DNA of 64,000 bases from an uncultured Collinsella sp. (GTDB taxonomy: Bacteria > Actinomycetota > Coriobacteriia > Coriobacteriales > Coriobacteriaceae): contig UQSB01000004.1 in the NCBI GenBank assembly GCA_900543505.1, positions 1-64,000 on the forward strand. Reading direction: 5' to 3'. Shown in pieces: positions 8,413-16,860 of the stretch. The notes beneath the pieces were generated by a model. That model was not told the origin of the DNA. It saw nothing but the letters and a program-made list of their open reading frames with translations, and searched no databases. The translations under genes were made by a program, and so were the position numbers. Position 1 is the first letter of the stretch. Each line of letters starts with the position of its first letter.

Positions 8413-8856
8413 ATGGTTGGCTTTATTCTTACCGGTCATGGACAGTTCGCACCCGGCCTCGCAAGCGCTATCGCTATGGTCGCTGGCGACCAGCCCGCTT
8501 TTACCGTCGTTCCTTTTGAGGGCGACCAGGCTGCTTCCTACGGTGAGGATCTCCGCGCCGCTATTACCGCCATGCGCGAGGAGTGCGATGGCGTGCTCGT
8601 CTTTACCGACCTGCTTGGTGGTACCCCGTTCAACCAGGCAATGATGATTGCCCAGGATGTCGACAACGTCGAGATTCTGACTGGAACTAACCTTCCCATG
8701 GTTATTGAGCTTCTGTTCCTCCGCGGCAACGCCACGCTCGCCGAGCTTGGCGAGCAGGCCGTGACCGTTGGCCAGACGGGCATCACCGCCCAGACGGTCG
8801 CTTCCGTCGCTGGTGCCGAGGATGAGGATATCTTCGGCGACGAGGACGGCATCTAA
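8413..8856 (+). CDS. PTS mannose-family EIIA (amino-sugar/GAG type)
   Basis: Cytoplasmic phosphocarrier of 147 residues. It receives phosphate from HPr on the His of the N-terminal GHGQFAPG motif (about His9) and passes it to EIIB. FTDLLGGTPFNQAM is the family's second signature. It begins the operon EIIA-YajC-EIIB-EIIC-EIID; the stop overlaps the yajC start (TAATG). ATG 8413 has GGAAGGGAAA upstream. With AgaS and the deacetylase downstream, the likely cargo is N-acetylgalactosamine, galactosamine or a glycan-derived disaccharide; this is inferred from context. Confidence 0.92.
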   Translation: MVGFILTGHGQFAPGLASAIAMVAGDQPAFTVVPFEGDQAASYGEDLRAAITAMREECDGVLVFTDLLGGTPFNQAMMIAQDVDNVEILTGTNLPMVIELLFLRGNATLAELGEQAVTVGQTGITAQTVASVAGAEDEDIFGDEDGI

Positions 8857-9137
8857 TGGCCGATTTCGGAGCCAGTGTTCTGAGTTCCTCGGTCGCTCTT
8901 TTGGGCCTGCTTGTCATCATGGGCTTGATTTACACCATCTGGTCGCAAATCAACATGAAGAAGAAGCAGAAGTACTTCAAGGAGCTGCACACGGAGCTCA
9001 AGCCGGGTCAGGAGGTTCTTTTCGCCGGCGGTATCTACGGAACCGTCAAAGGCATCGAAGGCGAAAAGGTCCAGATTAAAGTCCGATCCGGTGCCGTCGT
9101 AGATGTTTCGCGTTACGCGATTCAGGAGATCAAGTAA
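8856..9137 (+). CDS. yajC: YajC-like small membrane protein in the PTS operon
   Basis: A 93-residue protein with one transmembrane helix at about residues 9-29, then a basic stretch (MKKKQKYFKEL) and the YajC core (LKPGQEVLFAGGIYGTVKGIEG) ending in a basic strand. YajC usually accompanies SecDF, which is not here. Mannose-family PTS operons for host glycans in streptococci also carry a yajC gene, so this placement is likely functional. It overlaps the EIIA stop by one base, implying translational coupling. It might help insert or stabilise the EIIC/EIID complex, which is speculation. Confidence 0.85.
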   Translation: MADFGASVLSSSVALLGLLVIMGLIYTIWSQINMKKKQKYFKELHTELKPGQEVLFAGGIYGTVKGIEGEKVQIKVRSGAVVDVSRYAIQEIK

Positions 9138-9173
9138 CTGTCGTCAGCAAATAACGAAAGGAAGCTGATCAAC

Positions 9174-9656
9174 ATGGCAGAACCCAACATTCTTCTTACC
9201 CGCATCGATAACCGACTGGTTCATGGTCAGGTTGCCACCCAGTGGAACTCCACCCTGGGCTCCAACCTCATCCTCGTCGCCAACGACGACGTGTCGAACA
9301 ACACCATGCGCCAGAACCTCATGAAGATGGCCGCTCCCACCGGCGTTGCTACGCGTTTCTTCTCCCTGCAGAAGACCATCGACGTCATCGGCAAGGCGAG
9401 CCCGCGCCAGAAGATCTTCATCGTGGCCGAAACACCGGAAGACGTGCTTACGCTCGTCAAGGGCGGTGTGCCTATAAAGAAGGTAAACATCGGCAACATG
9501 CACATGTCGGAAGGAAAGCGCCAAGTCGCCACCTCCGTCGCAGTTAACGACGAGGATGTCGCTGCGTTTAAAGAGCTGCAGGAATTGGGGGTGGAGTTGG
9601 AGATCAGGCGCGTTCCGAGCACGCCTGTTGAGGACACGAGCAAGCTCTTCTCGTAA
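9174..9656 (+). CDS. PTS mannose-family EIIB
   Basis: EIIB of 160 residues. The phosphorylated His lies in RIDNRLVHGQVATQW (His17). The rest follows the family: MRQNLMKMAAP, FSLQKTIDVI, VKGGVPIKKVNIGNMH. It transfers phosphate from EIIA to the incoming sugar. It sits between yajC and EIIC. A paralogue at 18914 has lost this His. Confidence 0.94.
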   Translation: MAEPNILLTRIDNRLVHGQVATQWNSTLGSNLILVANDDVSNNTMRQNLMKMAAPTGVATRFFSLQKTIDVIGKASPRQKIFIVAETPEDVLTLVKGGVPIKKVNIGNMHMSEGKRQVATSVAVNDEDVAAFKELQELGVELEIRRVPSTPVEDTSKLFS

Positions 9657-9746
9657 TCCTCATGATCCACGTTGTCAGGAATGAAACCCTGACATTCTGT
9701 ACGTGAAATCCAAAGTGCGTACATACATTTTGAAAGGAGGAGCAAG

Positions 9747-10547
9747 ATGGAATACTCGATCATCCAGGTCGCTCTGGTCTTCATCGTCACGTTCGTCGCG
9801 GCAATCGACCAGTTCAACTTCCTCGAGTCTCTCTATCAGCCCATCGTCACCGGCGCCGTCATCGGTCTTATCCTTGGCGACCTCAACACCGGTCTTCTCG
9901 TGGGTGGTACTTATCAGCTCATGACGATCGGCAACATGCCGATCGGAGGCGCTCAGCCGCCTAACGCCGTCATCGGCGGCATCATGGCAGCCATTCTCGC
10001 TATTGCTACGGGCCTCGAGCCCAACGCGGCAGTCGGCCTTGCCATTCCGTTCGCTCTGCTTGGTCAGCTCGGCGTTACCCTGGTCTTCACGCTTATGTCG
10101 CCGCTCATGTCCTCCGCGGACAACATGGCTCACAACGCTGACACCAAGGGTATCGAGCGTCTGAACTACTTCGCCATGGCTCTGCTCGGCCTGATCTTCG
10201 CCGTCGTCGTCACCCTGTTCTTCATCGCTGGCGCCACCATCGGTCAGACCATCGCTTCCGCCATCCCGACTTGGCTGCAGACCGGTCTTTCCGCTGCAGG
10301 CGGCATGATGCGCTTCGTCGGCTTCGCCGTCCTGCTCAAGGTTATGATGAACCGCGATATGTGGGGCTTCTTCCTCATGGGCTTTGGCCTCGCGCTCATC
10401 ACCGTTGCCAACGATTCTCTGGCAACCCCTGCTCTGCTCATCCTCGCTCTCATCGGCTTCGGCATCGCCTTCTGGGACTTCCAGCAGCAGACCGAGCTGA
10501 AGGGTGCAGCTGTTTCTGACGGAGGTGACTTCGAAGATGGCATCTAA
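9747..10547 (+). CDS. PTS mannose-family EIIC
   Basis: Integral membrane permease subunit of 266 residues. It starts after a strong GAAAGGAGGAGC Shine-Dalgarno. Hydrophobic segments alternate throughout; the conserved segment GGTYQLMTIGNMPIGGAQPPNAVIGGIMA marks the AgaW/ManY-type family. Its last 11 bp overlap the EIID start, as is usual for coupled EIIC-EIID expression. Confidence 0.94.
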   Translation: MEYSIIQVALVFIVTFVAAIDQFNFLESLYQPIVTGAVIGLILGDLNTGLLVGGTYQLMTIGNMPIGGAQPPNAVIGGIMAAILAIATGLEPNAAVGLAIPFALLGQLGVTLVFTLMSPLMSSADNMAHNADTKGIERLNYFAMALLGLIFAVVVTLFFIAGATIGQTIASAIPTWLQTGLSAAGGMMRFVGFAVLLKVMMNRDMWGFFLMGFGLALITVANDSLATPALLILALIGFGIAFWDFQQQTELKGAAVSDGGDFEDGI

Positions 10548-11619
10548 TGAGTATGTGATCCCGGAGCACTACGAGGATCTCACTCCTGCTCCGCAGCTCG
10601 ACCAGAAGACCCTCAACAAGATGGCTTGGCGCTCCTGCTTCCTGCAGGCCTCGTTCAACTACGAGCGTATGCAGGCCGCCGGTTGGCTCTACTCCATCAT
10701 CCCCGGTCTGGAGAAGATCCACACCAACAAGAACGACCTCGCGGCTTCCATGAGCCACAACCTGGAGTTCTTCAACACTCACCCGTTCCTCGTCACCTTT
10801 GTTATGGGTATCGTGCTTTCGCTCGAGCAGAACAAGGTTGACATCCCCACGATCCGCGCCGTCCGCGTCGCCGCAATGGGCCCGCTCGGTGGTATCGGTG
10901 ACGCCCTGTTCTGGCTGACGCTCGTGCCTATCACGGCCGGCATCACCTCCAACATGGCTATCAACGGTAACGCCGCTGCGCCGCTGATCTTCCTGGTGAT
11001 CTTCAACGTCGTCCAGTTCGCTCTGCGCTTCTGGCTCATGAACTGGTCCTACAAGCTTGGCACCAGCGCTATTGACGCTCTGACCGCCAACATGCAGGCC
11101 TTTACGCGTGCCGCTTCCATCATGGGCGTCTTCGTCGTCGGTTGCCTGGTCGTCACCATGGGTGGCACCCAGATCAACCTCCAGATCCCCAACGGCACCA
11201 CCCGTGGCCTCTCCGCTACTACCGTGATCGTCTCCGAGAAGGAGGCCGAGAACTTCACCGGTATGGAGGGCATCGATACCGAGACCGCTGAGGCCGGTAC
11301 CATCGCCATGACCGATGAGGACGGCAACGCCCTCACCGCTTCCGATGCCGACGGCAACGCTGTCGAGTGCGGCGTCACCGATCTGGGCAACGGCATGGAG
11401 TCCGTCACCTACGGCACCGTCACCGAGGATCCGGTCAACTTCTCTGTTGCCGACACCCTCAACACCATCGTCCCGAAGCTCGTCCCGCTTATGCTTACGC
11501 TGCTGCTTTACTACATGTTCGCTAAGCACAGCTGGACCCCGACCAAGGGCATTCTCCTGCTCTTCGTCCTTGGCATCCTGGGCGCTGGCCCGCTTGGTCT
11601 CTGGCCGAGCATCTGGTAA
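10537..11619 (+). CDS. PTS mannose-family EIID with extracytoplasmic insertion
   Basis: Membrane subunit of 360 residues. Typical elements are SCFLQASFNYERMQAAGWLYSI, HNLEFFNTHPFLV, MGPLGGIGDALFWLT and the C-terminal VPLMLTLLLYYM. Between about residues 222 and 295 there is a hydrophilic Asp/Thr/Glu-rich insertion (TIAMTDEDGNAL, TDLGNGMESVTYGTV). Without it the protein would be nearer the usual 270-300 residues. ATG 10537, preceded by GGAGGTGAC, is used; the frame is open further upstream inside EIIC. Confidence 0.92.
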   Translation: MASNEYVIPEHYEDLTPAPQLDQKTLNKMAWRSCFLQASFNYERMQAAGWLYSIIPGLEKIHTNKNDLAASMSHNLEFFNTHPFLVTFVMGIVLSLEQNKVDIPTIRAVRVAAMGPLGGIGDALFWLTLVPITAGITSNMAINGNAAAPLIFLVIFNVVQFALRFWLMNWSYKLGTSAIDALTANMQAFTRAASIMGVFVVGCLVVTMGGTQINLQIPNGTTRGLSATTVIVSEKEAENFTGMEGIDTETAEAGTIAMTDEDGNALTASDADGNAVECGVTDLGNGMESVTYGTVTEDPVNFSVADTLNTIVPKLVPLMLTLLLYYMFAKHSWTPTKGILLLFVLGILGAGPLGLWPSIW

Positions 11620-11685
11620 GGCTCTAGCTTGAGGGGTGTGTCCCTACGCGGCTCACACCCCGACCCCTTAAGCCATGTGTATGTT

Positions 11686-11721
11686 AAAAGCCGCGTGCTC
11701 GAAAGAGCGCGCGGCTTTTGT
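11686..11721 (+). terminator. Terminator of the amino-sugar PTS operon
   Basis: Stem AAAAGCCGCGTGCTC with a GAAA tetraloop and complement, followed by TTTTGTTTTC. A second, weaker hairpin (GGGGTGTG/CACACCCC, 11633-11661) lies just upstream. Confidence 0.88.
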
Positions 11722-11803
11722 TTTCTTGATGATTCGGGTGTGGCAGACAGATAATGCTAAACACCCAAGGTAGTAGCCTAGTTTGAGCAAAAGGGAGGAT
11801 AGG

Positions 11804-12535
11804 ATGGCGATCGGAGCGCGCAAGCAACCGCTGTACGATCAGCTGGTCGATATTCTGACCGAAAAGATTGACCATGAATATCGCGCCGGTGACATGATTC
11901 CTTCCGAGCGCGAACTTTCGGAGCGCTATGGTCTCTCGCGCACTACGGTACGCCTGGCTCTGCAGGAACTGGAGCGTTTAGGACTGGTGGTTCGGCAGCA
12001 CGGTCGCGGTACCTTTGTGACCGACCGTTCGGCAAAGGCAACCAATCTTATGCAGTCCTACAGCTTTACCGAGCAGATGCGCGCGATGGGTCGCGACCCC
12101 GAGACCACGATTCTCGATTTTTGCGAGATGGAGGCCGATAAGAATCTGGCCGAGCATATGGGATTACGTATCGGTGATCGCATTTTTAAGCTCAAGCGCC
12201 TTCGTTCTGCCGACAACATGCCCATGATGGTCGAACGTAGCTATCTACCGGTTCGTCAATTTCTGTCCCTAAAGCGACCGCTGCTGGAGCGTAAGCCGCT
12301 TTACGATGTGATTGAGCAAGACTTTCAGCAAAAAATACGCGTGGCCGAAGAGGAGTTCTATGCGAGCATAGCCCGTCCCACCGATGCCCACCTTTTGGAA
12401 ATCGTCGAGGGCTCGCCTGTGCTCGATTTGGTTAGGACTACGTATAACGAGTCAAACGAGGTTGTGGAGTATACGCTCTCGGTTGCTCGTGCCGATCAGT
12501 TTAAATACAAGGTTTACCACCAGCGTAGCGATTAG
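11804..12535 (+). CDS. GntR/HutC-family regulator of amino-sugar genes
   Basis: A 243-residue repressor-type protein. Residues 8-72 are the winged helix (QPLYDQLVDILTEKI, PSERELSERYGLSRTTVR, GRGTFV), followed by a UTRA effector domain (MRAMGRDPETTILDF, ERSYLPVRQF, YTLSVARADQFKY). UTRA domains of this group sense phosphorylated amino sugars. Matching TGGT-N4-ACCA palindromes lie before the PTS operon and before agaS, flanking this gene, so it probably controls both. ATG 11804 follows AAGGGAGG; an upstream TTG start is less likely. Confidence 0.9.
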   Translation: MAIGARKQPLYDQLVDILTEKIDHEYRAGDMIPSERELSERYGLSRTTVRLALQELERLGLVVRQHGRGTFVTDRSAKATNLMQSYSFTEQMRAMGRDPETTILDFCEMEADKNLAEHMGLRIGDRIFKLKRLRSADNMPMMVERSYLPVRQFLSLKRPLLERKPLYDVIEQDFQQKIRVAEEEFYASIARPTDAHLLEIVEGSPVLDLVRTTYNESNEVVEYTLSVARADQFKYKVYHQRSD

Positions 12536-12573
12536 TGTCTGCACCGTTTCCATATGATGATTCTTTGTATTTA

Positions 12574-12610
12574 ACTGGTTACTACCAGATAACCAACCGA
12601 AGTGTATAAT
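12574..12610 (+). promoter_or_regulatory. agaS promoter overlapped by GntR operator
   Basis: Operator ACTGGTTACTACCAGA (12574-12589) shares its 13-base core with the site at 8286. A consensus -10 TATAAT lies at 12605-12610, which places the operator over the -35 position, fitting repression by the local GntR protein. Confidence 0.7.
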
Positions 12611-12649
12611 TGCACGTCAGAGGATTACTTCTAGAGAGAGGTATTAGAA

Positions 12650-13816
12650 ATGTTCGAGAAGAGTGTCGAGGAGCTCACCGAGCTCGGCGCCCAGATCACC
12701 ACGGCCGAGATTGCTCAGCAGCCCGAGCTTTGGCGTGATACGCTCAACATCTATCGCGAGAACAAGGAGGCCATCGAGGCCTTTCTGGCTGAGGCTCGCG
12801 CTATGGGCGAGGGCCGTCTGTCCGTTGTCTTCACCGGTGCCGGTACGTCCGACTATGTTGGCGATACCTGCGCCCCGTACCTGCGTCACGCTGGCAACAC
12901 TGATCTCTACGACTTTAAGCCCATCGCCACGACCGATATCGTGAGCGCCCCGCGCGACTTCCTGCGCGCCGAGGATCCCACGCTCGTGGTTTCCTTTGCC
13001 CGCTCTGGCAACAGCCCCGAGAGCCTTGCCGCCGTCGCCGTTGCCAAGGAGCTCGTCCACAACGTCAAGTTCCTCAACATCACCTGCGCTCCCGAGGGCA
13101 AGCTCGCTGTCGAGTCCGCTGATGACCCCAATGCGCTGACGCTGCTCATCCCGCGCGCCAACGACAAGGGCTTCGCCATGACCGGCTCCTACACCTGCAT
13201 GACCCTGCTCTCTACCCTCATCTTTGACGAGGCTTCCGACGAGCAGAAGGCCGAGTGGGTCGAGACCATCGCCAAGATGGGCGAGGAGGTCATCGCACGT
13301 GAGCCCGAGATCGCCGATTACCTGGCTGGCGACTTCAACCGCGTGACCTACTTGGGTTCTGGCTCCTTCGGTGGCCTTGCCCAGGAGAGCCAGCTCAAGA
13401 TTCTCGAGCTCGCTCACGGTCTGGTCGCTACTTCCTACGACACTTCCATGGGCTATCGTCACGGACCCAAGTCCTTCGTCGACGACAAGACGCTCGTCTT
13501 TGTATTCGTCAACAACGACGCCTATACCCGTCAGTACGACATCGACATCCTCAACGAGATCGGTGGCGACAAGATCGCTCAGCACACCGTTGCCGTTCAG
13601 CAGGATGGCGCTACTGTCTACGAGGGCGAGTCCTTCACCTTTAAGGGCTATGAGGCGCTTCCCGAGGGCTACCTTGCTCTGCCGTTCGTGATGTTTGCCC
13701 AGGCCATCAGCCTGCTCAACTCCGTGCGCGTGGGCAACACGCCCGACACGCCGAGCCCCACCGGCACGGTCAACCGCGTGGTCAAGGGCGTGACGATTCA
13801 CCCCTTCACCGCTTAA
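12650..13816 (+). CDS. agaS: AgaS-type SIS-domain sugar isomerase/deaminase
   Basis: Protein of 388 residues with two SIS domains. Sugar-phosphate binding motifs are FTGAGTSDYVGD, SFARSGNSPES, ITCAPEGKLAVES and GSGSFGGLAQESQLKILEL. AgaS deaminates and isomerises galactosamine-6-phosphate to tagatose-6-phosphate. That product would be phosphorylated by the LacC kinases nearby. The gene has its own promoter and operator and is followed by a terminator. GlmS-type glutaminase residues are absent, and the family differs from NagB. Confidence 0.92.
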   Translation: MFEKSVEELTELGAQITTAEIAQQPELWRDTLNIYRENKEAIEAFLAEARAMGEGRLSVVFTGAGTSDYVGDTCAPYLRHAGNTDLYDFKPIATTDIVSAPRDFLRAEDPTLVVSFARSGNSPESLAAVAVAKELVHNVKFLNITCAPEGKLAVESADDPNALTLLIPRANDKGFAMTGSYTCMTLLSTLIFDEASDEQKAEWVETIAKMGEEVIAREPEIADYLAGDFNRVTYLGSGSFGGLAQESQLKILELAHGLVATSYDTSMGYRHGPKSFVDDKTLVFVFVNNDAYTRQYDIDILNEIGGDKIAQHTVAVQQDGATVYEGESFTFKGYEALPEGYLALPFVMFAQAISLLNSVRVGNTPDTPSPTGTVNRVVKGVTIHPFTA

Positions 13817-13834
13817 TCGCGTCCCCCTGTAAGG

Positions 13835-13876
13835 GCGCCCGTCCGCTCATAACGGCGGGCGGGCGCTTTTTGTTTT
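13835..13876 (+). terminator. Terminator of agaS
   Basis: Imperfect stem GCGCCCGTCCG with CGGCGGGCGGGCGC, followed by TTTTTGTTTT. Confidence 0.8.
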
Positions 13877-13933
13877 ACGTGAGCTGGGTATAAGCATCAC
13901 CACAGTCAACTGCTTTAGAAGCAAGGAGTGCAT

Positions 13934-15103
13934 ATGAGCACGTACGCAATTAAGGCTGACAAGTTCTTCTTGCCGGCAGGCCCGCAGCTGGGCGGCTATC
14001 TCATGGTCGAAGACGGCGTCTTTGGCGCCTGGCAGGCCGACGAGCCCTCTTGCGAGATTAAGGACTACACGGGATCGTGGATCGCACCGGGTATGGTCGA
14101 TACTCACATCCATGGCTTCTATAACCACTCAACTACCGATAACGATCCCGAGGGCATCGATATCAGCTCGACCGAGCTCGCCCGTCGCGGCACCACCAGC
14201 TGGCTGCCCACGACGTTCACCGATGGCGTCGAGCAGATCAAGGACGCCTGCGCCGCCATCGCCCAGGCTGACGAGGGCCGCGGCCCCGACTTCTGTGGTG
14301 CTCGCATTCAGGGCATCTACCTGGAGGGCCCCTTCTTTACCATGAAGCACGTGGGCGCGCAGAACCCCGCTTATCTGATCGACCCCTCCGAGGAGGTCTT
14401 CGATCAGTGGCAGGAGGCTGCGGGTGGCCGCATCGTTAAGAGCGCCATGGCGGCCGAGCGCGACGGTGCCGCTGCTTATGCGGCTGCTCTGAACGCCAAG
14501 GGTGTGGTGACCAGCATCGGTCACTCCGACGCCACCTACGATGAGTGCATCGCCGCCATCAACGCCGGCGCCAGCTGCTTTACGCATACCTATAACGGCC
14601 AGCGCGGGCTGCATCACCGTGAGCCCGGTGTCGTGGGTGCTGCCATGTCCACGCCCGAGACCTACGCCGAGATCATCTGTGACGGCAAGCACGTGAACCC
14701 TGCCGCCATCAAGGCGCTGCTGCAGGCAAAGGGCTGGCAGCATACGGTGCTCATCACCGACTGCCTGGGCTGCGGCGGCATGCCCGAGGGCAGCTACACC
14801 AGTGGCGGCATGGACGTCATCATGAAGGACAACTTGTGCTGGCTCGCCGACGGCAAGAGCATTGCCGGCTCGGTGCTCACGCTTGCCCAGGGCGTCAAGA
14901 ACATCGTCGACTGGGGCATCGCCAGCGCCGATATCGCCATTCGCATGGCAACCGAGGTGCCGGCGCGCTCCGCGCACATCGAGGATAAGTGCGGCAGCAT
15001 CATGCCGGGTCGCGACGCCGACTTTGTCGTGTTCGACCGTGAGCTCACCCTCGTCGAGACGTATGTTGGCGGCCAGAGCGTCGGCAACGCCTTTACCGAG
15101 TAA
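13934..15103 (+). CDS. N-acetylhexosamine-6-phosphate deacetylase (NagA/AgaA)
   Basis: Amidohydrolase of 389 residues that removes the acetyl group from GlcNAc-6-P or GalNAc-6-P. Metal and catalytic motifs: GMVDTHIHGF, YLEGPFF, GHSDATYDE, THTYNGQRGLHHREPG and ITDCLGCGG. In this cluster, next to agaS, an AgaA (GalNAc-6-P) role is likely, but NagA activity cannot be excluded. ATG 13934 lies five bases after AAGGAG. A decayed copy of its last 43 codons is found at 17830. Confidence 0.92.
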   Translation: MSTYAIKADKFFLPAGPQLGGYLMVEDGVFGAWQADEPSCEIKDYTGSWIAPGMVDTHIHGFYNHSTTDNDPEGIDISSTELARRGTTSWLPTTFTDGVEQIKDACAAIAQADEGRGPDFCGARIQGIYLEGPFFTMKHVGAQNPAYLIDPSEEVFDQWQEAAGGRIVKSAMAAERDGAAAYAAALNAKGVVTSIGHSDATYDECIAAINAGASCFTHTYNGQRGLHHREPGVVGAAMSTPETYAEIICDGKHVNPAAIKALLQAKGWQHTVLITDCLGCGGMPEGSYTSGGMDVIMKDNLCWLADGKSIAGSVLTLAQGVKNIVDWGIASADIAIRMATEVPARSAHIEDKCGSIMPGRDADFVVFDRELTLVETYVGGQSVGNAFTE

Positions 15104-15110
15104 CGATAGA

Positions 15111-15147
15111 AAAAGACGGCGGGCCCGAATCTGCTCGGACCCGCCGT
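15111..15147 (-). terminator. Terminator of the flavodoxin gene
   Basis: Read on the minus strand, stem ACGGCGGG with its complement is followed by CTTTTTC. It lies between the convergent deacetylase and flavodoxin genes. Confidence 0.8.
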
Positions 15148-15178
15148 ATGGGTTAAACGCTCAAAAGCACCTTAACAG

Positions 15179-15763
15179 TTACAGCTTGTTAGCGATCTTC
15201 TTTGCCGTGCGCTTAACGCCAGCCACAAGACCTCCCGCAGGATGCTCCTTTTCGTAGGCTAGACGCTTCTCGCGCTTGGCGTACTCTTCGACGATGATGT
15301 CGCCATACTCGTCTTCGATCTTGTCGAAGAAGTCGACGGCGCCCTTAATTTCCTCAGCGGTCGGGTGTCCCTTTTGGACACCGCCGGTGAGTTTGAACGG
15401 CCCCCACGTATCAAAGCCGGGGCAGCCGTAGACACCCATAAAGATGGCCTGCCTCATGCGGCAGATGCCATCGATATCCTTGCCGTACCACTTGTTTTTG
15501 CCACCGTAGGTCATAAGGCCAAACACCTTGTCCTGCGGCTGCAGCACGTTAGTGAGCACGCGCGCCATATCTTTGTCGATCTCGGAGTAATAAATGCCCG
15601 TGGCGACGCCGATCAGATGGTATTCGTGCAGGTCGGGGTACTCGTTTTTACCGAGCGCCTTGACGTCGAGGGTATCGATTTCGGGGTGCGCCTCAACGAT
15701 GGCGTCCACGAGCTTTTTCGTATTGCCGTGGTGGCGTGAGGCATAGAGGATGATGGTTCGCAT
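15179..15763 (-). CDS. Flavodoxin-like protein
   Basis: A 194-residue FMN-binding electron carrier or flavodoxin-domain oxidoreductase. The FMN phosphate loop is YASRHHGNTKKLVDAI at the N-terminus; ATGIYYSEIDKDMARVL and LMTYGGKNKWYG form further flavin-contact regions. The C-terminus is Lys-rich. ATG 15763 was chosen over one ten codons upstream because it begins the MRTIILYAS strand and follows GAAAGGCG. It is transcribed opposite to its neighbours and has no clear role in the sugar pathway. Confidence 0.85.
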   Translation of the reverse strand: MRTIILYASRHHGNTKKLVDAIVEAHPEIDTLDVKALGKNEYPDLHEYHLIGVATGIYYSEIDKDMARVLTNVLQPQDKVFGLMTYGGKNKWYGKDIDGICRMRQAIFMGVYGCPGFDTWGPFKLTGGVQKGHPTAEEIKGAVDFFDKIEDEYGDIIVEEYAKREKRLAYEKEHPAGGLVAGVKRTAKKIANKL

Positions 15764-15919
15764 AAGAACGCCTTTCAGCTGTAATTGCATCAATGTCTAT
15801 ATGGTACCCCGTTGCATGGCTGGGATACCGGACACATCGATGAGCGTGCGGGTTTGTCCTTTGGTCAGGGCCGAGACGGGTACTTGCGAGCAAAAAGCAG
15901 TTGTTCGAAAGGATGGGCA

Positions 15920-16801
15920 ATGGAATACGCTCTCTCCAACGATTCGATTTCTATTAAGGTGTCTACGGCCGGCGGCTCGTTTACCTCGATTGAGGCCGAC
16001 GGTCGCGAGTATCTGTGGCAGGGTGATCCCACCGTGTGGTCCGGCCAGGCGCCGATTTGCTTCCCGATTTGCGGAGGCTTGCGCGACAACAGCGCCATGA
16101 CGTTTGCCGGGCATCATGTAAAGCTCGCTCGCCACGGCTTTGCGCGCAAGCAGGAGTGGAAGCTGCTGAGCCAAGGCGAGAACGAGTTGGCTATGTGCCT
16201 GGCTTCGGAGGATAACGCCGCGCTGCTGAGCGATTATCCGTATCCGTTTAGGCTCGTCGTCCGTTATACGCTCGAGGACAGCGCCGTGCGAGTCTCCTAT
16301 GAGGTGACCAACGAGGGAACCGAGGACATGCCGTTCTTTATCGGTGGGCATCCCGGCTTTAGGTGCCCGCTCGATGAGGGCGAGGCCTATACGGACTACG
16401 AGTTGCGCTTTGAGAAGGATGAGGCTGCGGAGCTCTGCACCGCCGTTCCTTCGACTGGCTTGATTGATGTGGACAGGCGCTCCAAGAACCCCATGGTGGG
16501 AAAGACGCTGCCCCTGTCGCACGAGCTCTTCGATTTTGCGGAGACCATCTTTGACGTACTCGAGAGTCGTCAGGTCACGCTTTCCAAGAAGGGGGAGGAC
16601 AAGGGCGTCCGCCTGAGCTTTGAGGGCTTTCCGTACCTCATTGTGTGGAGTAAGCCCGAGGGCGATTTTGTGGCAGTTGAACCCTGGGGCGGCCTCTCGA
16701 CCTGCTCCGATGAGGACGACGTACTTGAGCATAAGCGCGGCTGCCTTGTCGCCAAGCCCAAGGAGACCATCGTTCGCTCGTTCACGATTGAGATTCTGTA
16801 A
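15920..16801 (+). CDS. Aldose 1-epimerase family protein (copy 1)
   Basis: A 293-residue mutarotase-superfamily protein resembling LacX/YeaD-type enzymes. Landmarks: GGSFTSIEADGREYLWQGD, HGFARKQEWK, YEVTNEGTEDMPFFIGGHPGFRCPL with the catalytic His, and VAVEPWGGLST with the acidic residue. It is followed 59 bp later by lacC copy 1. An equally long and very similar paralogue sits at 33644, also before a lacC copy. LacX-like proteins accompany lac/tagatose operons in streptococci. Start ATG 15920 follows AAAGGA. Confidence 0.88.
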   Translation: MEYALSNDSISIKVSTAGGSFTSIEADGREYLWQGDPTVWSGQAPICFPICGGLRDNSAMTFAGHHVKLARHGFARKQEWKLLSQGENELAMCLASEDNAALLSDYPYPFRLVVRYTLEDSAVRVSYEVTNEGTEDMPFFIGGHPGFRCPLDEGEAYTDYELRFEKDEAAELCTAVPSTGLIDVDRRSKNPMVGKTLPLSHELFDFAETIFDVLESRQVTLSKKGEDKGVRLSFEGFPYLIVWSKPEGDFVAVEPWGGLSTCSDEDDVLEHKRGCLVAKPKETIVRSFTIEIL

Positions 16802-16860
16802 TTCCGTTTTGTCGACTCGTATCGCGAGGCACAAGGAGCCTGCGAGATAAGGAGCTAAAA

